64,000 bases of DNA from positions 3,207,001 through 3,271,000 of the forward strand of contig JADJWA010000001.1 in assembly GCA_016716605.1 (NCBI GenBank), written 5' to 3'. A model generated the notes under the pieces. It saw nothing but the letters and a program-made list of their open reading frames with translations. It did not search any database and was not told the DNA's origin. The position numbers were made by a program, and so were the translations under genes. This document shows, in pieces, positions 1-8,200 of this stretch (position 1 is the stretch's first letter; each line of letters begins with the position of its first letter). This DNA is from Flavobacteriales bacterium. Lineage in GTDB: Bacteria; Bacteroidota; Bacteroidia; Flavobacteriales_F; PHOS-HE28.

Positions 1-3000
1 ACGGCGGTTAGTTCTAGTTCGCTGTACATAGCCGGGCTGAGTGGGCTGTTCTGGATGAGCACTTGGGTGAGGTGCCAGGGGTCCAACGGCTCGCTACGAT
101 GGATGGCAGCCTTGATGACCTCATCGCTCAACGGGTGCTTGGCCAGCATGTAGTCCCGCAGGTAATGGCTGGGGTGCCAGGGCTGATAGTTGATGGCCAC
201 TTCCAGGTCTTGAGTGTAGCCATGGTCCACGGTGCCAGTGTAGGTGGCCTCGGCGCTGCGGAGTTGCACCATCTTGTCGCGGTAAGCGGTAACCAGCTGC
301 CCAAGCTGCTGTGGGCCACTACCGAAGATGGCGTCTAACTCGCCACGGTTGCAATCGGTAAGCTTGTCGAACTGCGTGGGCATGAAGTATCGCGTCAAAT
401 CGTACATCACGCCGGTCTGTGTGATGGAGACGCCGTTCTCATCCTCGACGCATTCGGGCCGCATCTCCGGATCCGGGTCAAGGTCCCCGTTCCAGTCCCA
501 GTGGTGGTATTCCACGAAGGAGTCGAAGGGGTGCCAGGGCAGCACGTAAGGCTCGAAGGTGGTGCCGCAATTCGGCGTGCTGAAGTAGCGGTTGTTGGCG
601 TAAGGGTGATTGCTGCTGCCGCCTTGGTTCTCTTTGATGTAGCCATCGGCCCAGAGCCATTGGTCAACGAGGTTGCCGCTGTGGTCGCCGCAGAGCATCT
701 GCAAGCCTTCCTTATCAATGCCGCCGGTAGCCAAATGACGCCCTTGCACCACGCAGCCCATGTTGATTTCGGTGAAGGTGTTGTCGTAGATCTGGTTCTC
801 CTGGAAGGCAGGACCCATGAACCAGATGCCCGCGCTGGGTACGCTTGTGCCTTGGTCCATGAAGGTATTGCGCTCGATGGTGTAGCCGTTGCTCTGGAAG
901 AGGTGTATGCCGATGCTGACCTGCGTGAAGGGCGTAGGCATGGCAAGCATCTTGAACTTGTTGTTGATGATCACAGCATCACGAGTACCCATGTCCACCA
1001 CGCCCTTGAAGTTGTTATTGAAAGTCATGCCGTTCACCGTGTACATCATGCCTGCGGGCATCCACATGGCGAGCACGCCCACTTCGAGGTTCTCGAATTT
1101 GCTGCTGGTGAGCATGTTCCCCGCGCACCGGAATGGGGCTTGCCGGCTAACGATGCCGCGTCCGCGCTGCGTGACTGCGAAGGCATTGGGTATCTCGTTC
1201 ACGAAGTTGCAATTGGTGAAGCGCACGTTGCGGCAGTTCACCACCTGAGCATGCCGGAACGGCGGTGGACCAGCTGGCCACGTGTTCGTGGTCCTGAACG
1301 AAGTGGTGGAGAAGCTGCTCAGGTTATCGAGCTCAACCGAACCACCCTCGAAGCGGTGGTAATTCTCCACTCGCGCACCGCTGATGCAATTGCGATAGTG
1401 GCTGGAATTCGAGATGATCACCCCGCCATAGTACTGTGGGTCGATAGCGCCATTGGCTGACTCCCGCGCACACCAAGTGCCCACCACGGCGTTCTCGATT
1501 ACGCTGTTGTTGGTCATCCAGAATCGCCCTTGCGATAATCCCAGCTGCGAGTTGTTGCTGGTGTTCCCCTCCACCCTTACGCCCGGCCATCGCGCACCCG
1601 GGCAATTGATGCTGGTCATGGTGGTATTGTTCGTGGTGAGCCGCCCGCCCCTGCGAACGATGATCCTGGCATTGTCGGTGAATCTCAGCGTAAGGCTGTT
1701 CAGGTTGAGCACCGCGCCGAATTCCACGATCAGATCGCATGTGAAGACCATGCTGGCGCTTCCGGGCTGGTAGGGATTGCTGGCCGCGGTCCAGGTCTGT
1801 TGCATGCCGGGTAGTTGGGTGTGGCCGCCCACCACGGCGCCTGGCACGGTTTGGAAATAGGCGCAGCAGGCCTCGATGCTTGCTGCGCTCAGGTGCCGAT
1901 CATCCTGGATGGCCGTGTTCAAGAACCGGGGCTGCAGGTTGCCGCTGTTTTGGCCGGGCTGGTCAACGTGCAAAGGCGGCACCGCCCCTGACAGACCATT
2001 CACTGTGCTCGTCACGGTTCCGGGGTCACCGATGCCGCTGATGATGTCCACGCCGTTGCTCACGGGTACATAAATGGCCTCACCAACTCCTCCAATGCCA
2101 CGGTTCCGATAGAAGCGTGCGGTCGTATAATTACTCACGTTGGGCACGCTAGCGGTCAGGTCCGTGAATGCGCCGCTCGCGAAATCCAAGTAGCCGAACT
2201 CCGGGGTATTCAACACGCAATCGCTGGTCAAGTCACCAACCACGTATGCGCCTGCCGCACCAGGTCGCAGGGCGCATCCTGCCAATCCGGTATTCCCGGG
2301 GCCGGGATTACAGCCATCGGGAGCTGGCTCGAAGAGCGAGAAGCCCTGGATGGAATTCGGAACCAGCATGCCCGTGGTTGAATTGAAGCGCATGGTGATG
2401 AGGTTGTAGTGCTGATAGGTAGGGTCGCCCCAAACGGTGTAACCGTAGCCGCCGGTTTGAACCAGCCGGATGTCGCCGTTCGCAGTGAAACGTGCGTCCA
2501 CATCGCGATAGAACTGCTTCGCCGTGAAGACATCGTTCGAATGGTAAGTAGGCACGGAGCTCAAATCAGGCGGTGCGCCAACTCCGGCGGCCATTGGAGA
2601 GATTTGGTGGATGCCCGAGGAGCTGATCTTGAATACCAGCGTGCGGGTGGTGTAAACAGCGAACAGCCAGGACGGGGAGTTCGACGTTGGGCCTGCGACT
2701 ACTCGTAGCATAGGCGATTGGCTCTTGCCCAGCGGGTTCGTCGCGAGTTTGCTCACCCTATCGCTGGTGGCCATCTGGTTCCCGCTCGCTATCCCGATAT
2801 TCTCGAAGCTGCATTCAGTCGTGTTCACCCAATCCCCGAGTTGAGGATGCAGCGTGGCGATCTCCGTATCGAAGCTCAAAAGCCGTCCCCGCCTGGTGCA
2901 GGTGCCAGGCACGGCGTAATCCGAGTTCTCGGCGTTCATGTCGAGCACGGAAACTTGGATGTGGTACTCGGAACTTGAAACCACCGCCACCTTGTGCGCA

Positions 3001-3446
3001 AGCAAGAAGTACACTCCGCACAGTCCAGGCACTGGAACACTCAGGAACTCCATGACACCCGGCTCAAGGCATTGATTGCATTGCGGGTTGGCATTGGTGC
3101 CTGCCCGCGCATCAGCAATCAAATACCCATCCCCATCATACAGGTTACCATCCACCTCGAAAAAGATGAGCTGCCCGCTTCCGTTGGTGCGGATGTGCTG
3201 AGAGTAGCGCGCTGCTTGGCCGTTGTAGCCCAAGGATCCGCCCGGCGCTGGCAGGGCCACAGCCGCTCCCGGCGTGCCAAGCATATTCGACCAATTGCCA
3301 TTGCCGTTGCTCGTGGCCGTGGCCGTGATCCACGCATCAGCCTGCCCCCTCACCTCCATCGCGCCCCAACCGCACCACGCGGCCAGGCTTGCCGCGAAAG
3401 CGGCGGTTCGTCCCGCTTTCCAGCGGGATGACGTCATCTTAGTCAT
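1..3446 (-). CDS. Large secreted right-handed beta-helix protein (3' end beyond window)
   Basis: The reverse strand reads without a stop from ATG at 3446 to the left edge, giving at least 1148 codons; the C-terminus is outside the window. Residues 1-35 form a signal peptide with basic residues then an Ala-rich core. Residues ~35-550 are a beta-rich region with many Gly, Asn and paired Cys. From ~560 to ~900 there are Asn-rich, short-period beta strands of the parallel beta-helix type (alternating N-N-x and V-x-I stretches, 'NNKFK', 'IERNTF'), as in pectate-lyase-like cell-surface proteins. The last ~200 visible residues are Trp/Tyr/Asp-rich and begin to look helical. In this phylum such proteins usually end in a T9SS sorting domain, which cannot be checked here. 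A box CCCTTTTG sits 3 nt before the ATG. The substrate is unknown; adhesin or polysaccharide-active protein are the main possibilities. Confidence 0.8.
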   Translation of the reverse strand, partial: MTKMTSSRWKAGRTAAFAASLAAWCGWGAMEVRGQADAWITATATSNGNGNWSNMLGTPGAAVALPAPGGSLGYNGQAARYSQHIRTNGSGQLIFFEVDGNLYDGDGYLIADARAGTNANPQCNQCLEPGVMEFLSVPVPGLCGVYFLLAHKVAVVSSSEYHIQVSVLDMNAENSDYAVPGTCTRRGRLLSFDTEIATLHPQLGDWVNTTECSFENIGIASGNQMATSDRVSKLATNPLGKSQSPMLRVVAGPTSNSPSWLFAVYTTRTLVFKISSSGIHQISPMAAGVGAPPDLSSVPTYHSNDVFTAKQFYRDVDARFTANGDIRLVQTGGYGYTVWGDPTYQHYNLITMRFNSTTGMLVPNSIQGFSLFEPAPDGCNPGPGNTGLAGCALRPGAAGAYVVGDLTSDCVLNTPEFGYLDFASGAFTDLTASVPNVSNYTTARFYRNRGIGGVGEAIYVPVSNGVDIISGIGDPGTVTSTVNGLSGAVPPLHVDQPGQNSGNLQPRFLNTAIQDDRHLSAASIEACCAYFQTVPGAVVGGHTQLPGMQQTWTAASNPYQPGSASMVFTCDLIVEFGAVLNLNSLTLRFTDNARIIVRRGGRLTTNNTTMTSINCPGARWPGVRVEGNTSNNSQLGLSQGRFWMTNNSVIENAVVGTWCARESANGAIDPQYYGGVIISNSSHYRNCISGARVENYHRFEGGSVELDNLSSFSTTSFRTTNTWPAGPPPFRHAQVVNCRNVRFTNCNFVNEIPNAFAVTQRGRGIVSRQAPFRCAGNMLTSSKFENLEVGVLAMWMPAGMMYTVNGMTFNNNFKGVVDMGTRDAVIINNKFKMLAMPTPFTQVSIGIHLFQSNGYTIERNTFMDQGTSVPSAGIWFMGPAFQENQIYDNTFTEINMGCVVQGRHLATGGIDKEGLQMLCGDHSGNLVDQWLWADGYIKENQGGSSNHPYANNRYFSTPNCGTTFEPYVLPWHPFDSFVEYHHWDWNGDLDPDPEMRPECVEDENGVSITQTGVMYDLTRYFMPTQFDKLTDCNRGELDAIFGSGPQQLGQLVTAYRDKMVQLRSAEATYTGTVDHGYTQDLEVAINYQPWHPSHYLRDYMLAKHPLSDEVIKAAIHRSEPLDPWHLTQVLIQNSPLSPAMYSELELTA

Positions 3447-3759
3447 GATCAAAAGGGTTTTGGTGCGGCGGAGTTGCCGCCATCAAACCTTTCGGAGCGA
3501 CGGGCGCATAAGCACGCATAACGCATGCAGGGTTGATGCGTGATTGAGCGCCGCATGCGACGATCCGTGCATAACCCGCACCTGTATGCGCATAGGCGGG
3601 TCCAGACCTGTATAGAATGCGGCGTGTATGCGCATCGCCGCTTGTTCGGGCTCCCCGTTCAGCGCTATACTCGCATCGCTATGCAATCCCATTCTATTTC
3701 CACTTACGGGCAACTGAGGCACCAGGGCCCTATCCAAGCCATCGCAACTCCCCTGGACC
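3447..3759. other. Spacer rich in GCATA/ATGCG words, no gene
   Basis: This 313-nt spacer separates the beta-helix gene from the regulator gene; their starts are divergent. No open frame in it shows plausible protein character. It is dense in the words GCATA, TATGC and ATGCG on both strands, including two perfect copies of TGTATGCGCAT (see the repeat entry). The last ~90 nt are A/T-richer, as expected for the promoter of the downstream HTH gene. Confidence 0.6.
3583..3635. repeat. Paired palindromic sites TGTATGCGCAT, possible operator
   Basis: TGTATGCGCAT occurs at 3583-3593 and again at 3625-3635, a 42-bp offset (four turns of B-DNA). Each copy contains the 8-bp palindrome ATGCGCAT. They lie 125-177 bp before the start of an HTH regulator gene, so autoregulation is a reasonable guess. 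No experimental motif is known to me for this family. Confidence 0.4.
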
Positions 3760-4203
3760 ATGTTCACCGAGAAACTCAAGAAACTCCGCGAAGAGCTCAA
3801 GCTCACCCAGAAACAGATGGGAAAGCGCCTTTTCATGGAGCAGAGCAGCTACTCGCGCTTGGAGCGCAATCCGCATCCGAAGCCGCACATCCTGGAGCGG
3901 ATCCAGAAAGTGCTCGGCGTTGATATTCGCTCCTGGTTGAGCGATGACGAAGCGCCAACCAAGGAATCAGCTTCGGCACCAGCCGATGATGCCTTACGCA
4001 TCGTTCACATCGACCAGATTGCGAAGCCATCGGGCAAGAAGAAACCCGAGCTGACCAAGACCGAGGAACGCACTCTAATTCGCGGCTTCGAGCTCTATTT
4101 GGAAGCGCTCACCGCGAAGCTTGCCCGGAGGAAGAAGCGTAAGCCCAAGAACGAGCCCCCCCGGGGGGGGGGGGTAATAACTGATTGCTTCTCAGCGATT
4201 TAG
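3760..4203 (+). CDS. XRE-family HTH transcriptional regulator
   Basis: A 147-residue protein. Residues 4-58 form a helix-turn-helix of the Cro/CI (XRE) type: 'LREELKLTQKQMGKRL' is helix 1-2 and 'EQSSYSRLER' the recognition helix, followed by 'ILERIQKVLGV'. The middle is a Ser/Ala/Asp linker. Residues ~90-140 are a highly basic helix (RRKKRKPK) that could bind DNA or nucleic acid non-specifically. The C-terminus is read through a C7G12 homopolymer tract, so its last ~12 residues depend on the exact tract length. The gene is monocistronic, convergent with the next gene, and preceded by palindromic repeats that may be its operator. The target is unknown. Confidence 0.75.
   Translation: MFTEKLKKLREELKLTQKQMGKRLFMEQSSYSRLERNPHPKPHILERIQKVLGVDIRSWLSDDEAPTKESASAPADDALRIVHIDQIAKPSGKKKPELTKTEERTLIRGFELYLEALTAKLARRKKRKPKNEPPRGGGVITDCFSAI
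4156..4174. repeat. C7-G12 homopolymer tract at regulator 3' end
   Basis: Seven C followed directly by twelve G, the longest mononucleotide run I noticed in the window. It is in frame in the HTH gene (codons 133-139). Loss or gain of one or two G moves translation to TAA or TGA within three or four codons, so tract length sets the protein end. It lies between convergent genes and could also act as a polymerase pause or be an assembly or sequencing fault. Confidence 0.85.
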
Positions 4204-4210
4204 TCCAGCA

Positions 4211-4534
4211 TCAGGGAGTGGCTGCCTTCAACCGTCGCAAGGTCCACACATACATGTGGATCCCTTTATCCAGCGCCACCACATCGTGGCCGGCTACTTC
4301 CCAGCCCTGTTGCTCCATGGCCTGCACCTCCTCGAAGAAGTTGAGCATGTCGAGGTCGCGCTTGCTCATGTTCACCGTTTTCAGGTCGATGACCTTGGCC
4401 GGGATGCCGGTGCCGAAGACCCCGAGCTTGCGGATGCCCGGCGAGAATTCCACGGAAGCGTAATCGTGCACCACTTGCCCGGAAAGGGCTGCGGCGAACA
4501 AGATGAACACGGTTGACAGGATGAGGTGGCGCAT
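4211..4534 (-). CDS. Small exported hypothetical protein
   Basis: 107 residues starting with a clear signal peptide (MRHLILSTVFILFAAALSG). The ATG at 4534 is preferred over one seven codons upstream because CATCTTTG lies 4 nt before it, as at many genes here. The mature part has beta-strand then helix character ('DLDMLNFFEEVQAMEQQGWE'), ending in a Trp/Tyr/Val strand. It resembles small DUF4177-like folds with a 'GWE' element, but I do not assign a family. It is divergent from the methyltransferase gene with only 30 nt between starts. Confidence 0.65.
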   Translation of the reverse strand: MRHLILSTVFILFAAALSGQVVHDYASVEFSPGIRKLGVFGTGIPAKVIDLKTVNMSKRDLDMLNFFEEVQAMEQQGWEVAGHDVVALDKGIHMYVWTLRRLKAATP

Positions 4535-4538
4535 GGCG

Positions 4539-4546
4539 CAAAGATG
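4539..4546 (-). promoter_or_regulatory. Promoter -7 box (CATCTTTG) for the exported protein
   Basis: It matches the Bacteroidota TAnnTTTG element except at the first base, 4 nt from the ATG at 4534, which predicts a leaderless mRNA. It lies back-to-back with the box at 4553-4560. Confidence 0.5.
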
Positions 4547-4552
4547 GTGGCC

Positions 4553-4560
4553 CACCTTTG
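4553..4560 (+). promoter_or_regulatory. Promoter -7 box (CACCTTTG) for the methyltransferase
   Basis: Box of the TAnnTTTG type (first base C) 4 nt before the ATG at 4565. Only 6 nt separate it from the divergent box at 4539-4546, so RNA polymerase cannot occupy both at once. Confidence 0.5.
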
Positions 4561-4564
4561 CCCC

Positions 4565-5209
4565 ATGCTGCTGAAGCGGATCATGAGCCTGATATGGCCG
4601 ATGCCCTCAGCGCGCATGGCGGGTCGGTATGGGCTGCTGGAAGCCCGGTACGAGTACGGCAGGCTGGTGCTCAACAGCGCGCGCGGCAACCAGTCGTTCG
4701 GCAGCTTGCATCGCGTGTGGCGATCGGTGTTCGCGTATCTGGGCCTGCGCGATGCGCCCCCTGCCTCGGTGCTGCTGCTGGGGCTGGGCGTGGGCAGCGT
4801 GCCGAGCATCCTGCGGCGCGAGCTGAGGCTCCCCTGCCCCATCACGGCCGTGGAGATAGACCCGGTGATGATCGATGCCGGCCGGCGCTGGTTCGGCCTC
4901 GCGCGCTGGCCTGCACTCACGGTGATCGAGGGTGATGCCACGGTTCAGGTGCACGCCCTCAAGGACCGCTTCGACCTGGTGCTGGTGGACCTCTTCGACG
5001 ACCTAGACCTGGCGCCAGGCACCGACACGCTCGGTTTCGCCCACGCCCTGCGCGACCGGTGCACCGGCACCCTGTGCTTCAATGCTGTGGACTACGACGA
5101 CCAGAGCGGGGCGCGGTGCGATAAGGTCCTCTCGAATCTGAAGCGTGTTTTCGGCACAGTGGACGAATTGCGGCTCGAAGGCGTCAATCGTGTGTTCATC
5201 GCCCGTTGA
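4565..5209 (+). CDS. Spermidine-synthase-like SAM methyltransferase
   Basis: 214 residues. The Rossmann core carries the SAM/dcSAM-binding loop 'LLLGLGVGSVPSIL' (residues ~70-83), an acidic end of strand 2 in 'ITAVEIDPVMIDAGRRWF', 'VIEGDATVQV', and 'FDLVLVDLFDD' at the post-motif position. This order is that of the spermidine synthase/fused methyltransferase-like superfamily. The N-terminal beta domain of true SpeE is reduced to ~60 residues, so polyamine synthesis is doubtful and the substrate is open. ATG 4565 was chosen over 4526 because of the promoter box just before it and because the upstream 13 codons overlap the divergent gene. Confidence 0.75.
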   Translation: MLLKRIMSLIWPMPSARMAGRYGLLEARYEYGRLVLNSARGNQSFGSLHRVWRSVFAYLGLRDAPPASVLLLGLGVGSVPSILRRELRLPCPITAVEIDPVMIDAGRRWFGLARWPALTVIEGDATVQVHALKDRFDLVLVDLFDDLDLAPGTDTLGFAHALRDRCTGTLCFNAVDYDDQSGARCDKVLSNLKRVFGTVDELRLEGVNRVFIAR

Positions 5210-5229
5210 TACCTACCAGACCAGCCTTA

Positions 5230-5259
5230 TTGAAAGTTGTTCCAGCGGCCCGACCTTTG
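5230..5259 (+). promoter_or_regulatory. Promoter of the Ig-repeat surface protein
   Basis: TTG at 5230-5232, a 19-nt spacer, then GACCTTTG at 5252-5259 match the Bacteroidota -33/-7 arrangement. The start codon is 27 nt downstream, so this mRNA has a short leader, unlike most genes here. Confidence 0.45.
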
Positions 5260-5286
5260 CCAACGGCCACAGGCCCGAATCGCCGG

Positions 5287-8200
5287 ATGTTCAGCAGGAT
5301 AACCATCGCCTTGGCGCTGATCGCCTCTGCCTGCCCGTTGCTGGCGCAGCCCCCGGCCTGCGCCATCGTGCTTGGCCCTGATGAGACCATCTGCCAGGGC
5401 GAAACCGTACAGCTCAACGGCCCACCCGGTTTCCCCAACTACAGCTGGAGCAACGGCGATGCGACGCAGAACACCACGATGAGCACCGCCGGCGTGTACA
5501 CCTGCACGGTGAGCTATCCCACAGGCAACCTGGCCGTAAACCCCAACTTCAGCAGCGGCAACACGGGCTTCACCAGCATGTTCAACTACGCCATGCCGCT
5601 GACCACCGATGGCAACTACTGGATCGGCTGGAATGCCAACCTCCTGCACAACCAATGGCAGGGCACGGGCACCGGCCAATTCCTCATGGTGAACGCGGGT
5701 TGGATGCACCCCGGCTGGCGCTTCTGGTGCCAGACCCATCCGGTGTGCCCCGGCCAGACATACACGATCAGCTTCCGGGCCATGTCATTGGCCAATCAAG
5801 GCGCACCGCTGCTGGCGGTGTTCGTGAACAATCAATGGACCGGTGACGACCTGCAGCTGCCCAGCCAGCAAGGCGTCTGGCAGCAATTCAGCACCACATG
5901 GACCGCGCCGGCCGGGGTCACCAACGCCGACTTCTGCGTGCAAGTGAGCAGCGGCCACGGCATCGGCAACGATTTCGGATTCGATGATGTGAGCATCAGC
6001 GCCACGGTCACGCTTTCGGACGACATCGAGGTGTTCGTGACCCCGTTACCCGCCTTCGACCTTGGTCCGGATGCCACGCTGTGCGATGGAGAGACCCTCT
6101 TGCTCGATGCCACCGTGCCGGGCGGCAGCTATCTCTGGCAGGATGGGAGCACCGATCCCACCTACACCGTGAGCAGCGCGGGCAACTACAGCGTCAACGT
6201 CACCGCCAACAATTGCTCGGCCAGCGACGCCATCACGGTTGGCTACAACCCGTTGCCTGTCTTCAACCTGGGCCCCGACCTGCAATTGTGCACGGGTGAC
6301 GTAACGGTGGTGGATGCCACCACGCCCGGCGCCAGCTACAGCTGGATGGATGGGAGCAGTGGCCCCACGCATGGTGTGAATGCCGATGGCATTTACGGGG
6401 TGACCGTCACGGTGAACGGCTGTTCCGCCTACGACGAGGTGGTGGTTGATTACAACCCCTATCCGGTCTTCGACCTCGGACCAGACCAGCAGATCTGCGC
6501 GGGCCAGCAAGTGCTCCTCGATGCCACGGTGCCCGGTGCCACCTACCTCTGGAGCGATGGATCCACGGATGCCACACTGATCGCCACCGCCACGGGCAAC
6601 TACGCCGTTACCGTTACGCTGGGCAATTGCGCGGCCACGGACAACATGGACCTGGTGGTGGTGCCCTTGCCGGTGGTTGACCTTGGGCCGGACCAGACCG
6701 TGTGCCCCGGCACGACGATCACCCTCGACGCTTCCAGCCCAGGGGCCAGCTACGCATGGAGCAACGGCGCCATCACCCCCGCCATCGACGTGGATGCGCC
6801 GGGCACCTACAGCGTGCAGGTCACCGTGAACGGGTGCAGCGCCTCGGACGCGATGGAGCTGTTCAATTACGCGCTTCCTGCTTTCAGCCTTGGGCCTGAC
6901 CAGACCATCTGCGCGGGCGATAACGCCACCTTCAGTGCCAACGTGGCCGGTGCTAGCTACCTGTGGAGCACCGGCGTTGCGCTCAATTCGATCACCACCG
7001 GAACCGCGGGCACCTATTGGCTCGATGTCACCACCAACGGCTGCACCGTGCGCGACACCGTAGTGCTCGCTGTGACGCCGCTTCCGGCGGTTGACCTCGG
7101 CGCCGACTTCAGCCTGTGCCCCGGGATCAGCGCCACGCTCGATGCCACCGTGCCCGGAGGCAGCTATGCCTGGAGCACGGGCGCCGTGACGCCGAGCATT
7201 TCGGTTGGTCCCGGCAGCTACGATGTAACAGTGACCGCCAACGGCTGCAGCGCGGGCGATGCGATCACCATCGGCGCGTTCCCTGCCGCGCTGGTCGATC
7301 TCGGCCCCGACCTCACCCTCTGCCCGGGCGATGCCGTGCTGCTGAACGTGGCTCAAGCCGGCGCCAGCTACCTCTGGCACGATGGGAGCACCTTGTCGAG
7401 CTACAATGCGCAGAGCACCGGTCCGGTGAGCGTGCAACTCACTGATGCCAATGGATGCGTGGCCAGCGACGCGATCACCGTGACCGTGCAAGCACCCACG
7501 CCTGTTGACCTCGGGCCGGACGCGACGATCTGCACCGGCGATCAGCTCCTTCTCGATGCCACCACTGCGGGTGCCACCGCCTACCTCTGGAACACAGGTG
7601 AGGCAACACCCACCATCACCGTTGCGACCACCGGTAACTACAGCGTGACCGTTACGCAAGGCAGTTGCGCCGTGAGCGATGCGATCCAAGTGACCGTGCT
7701 TCCCTTGCCAGTGATCGACCTCGGACCGGACCAGACCCTGTGCAGCGGCGATGCCATCGCCCTCGATGCCTCCTTGGCCGGAGCGAGCTACCTCTGGAGC
7801 ACCGGCGCCACCACCTCTGCCATCACGGTTGCGCAGGGCGGAGCGTACTCCGTGACGCTTACGGCGATCAACGGCTGCACCTTCACGGACCAGATCACCA
7901 TCGTGGAAGCCACGCCCGATGCCTTGGACCTTGGCCCCGACCTCGTGCTATGCGATGGCGAAACCGCGCTGCTCACCGCCGCTCTGCCCGGTGCCACCTA
8001 CCTCTGGAGCACCGGCTCCAGTTCGGCCACCATCACGGCAGGCGCAACAGGCACCTATTGGGTTCAGGCTACGCAAGGCCTCTGCACCGTAAGCGATACC
8101 GTGAGCATTGTGGTGCAGCCCATGCCACAGGTGCAATTGCCTCCGGACCAGCAGCTCTGCGCAGGCGATCAACTGGTCCTCGATGCCACATGGCCCGGCG

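Noticed and set aside
501..1460. Open frame of 319 codons on the + strand
   Set aside because: Antisense to the beta-helix gene; its composition is His/Val/Ala-rich with no fold pattern, as GC-rich third positions keep the opposite strand open.
4156..4174. Intrinsic terminator made by the C7G12 tract
   Set aside because: The C and G blocks touch without a loop, so a hairpin would need unpaired bases from the stem, and no T run follows.
6046..7689. 547-codon open frame on the - strand inside the Ig-repeat gene
   Set aside because: It mirrors the repeated codons of the sense gene (period about 69 residues) and has no start signals; a shadow of biased codon use.
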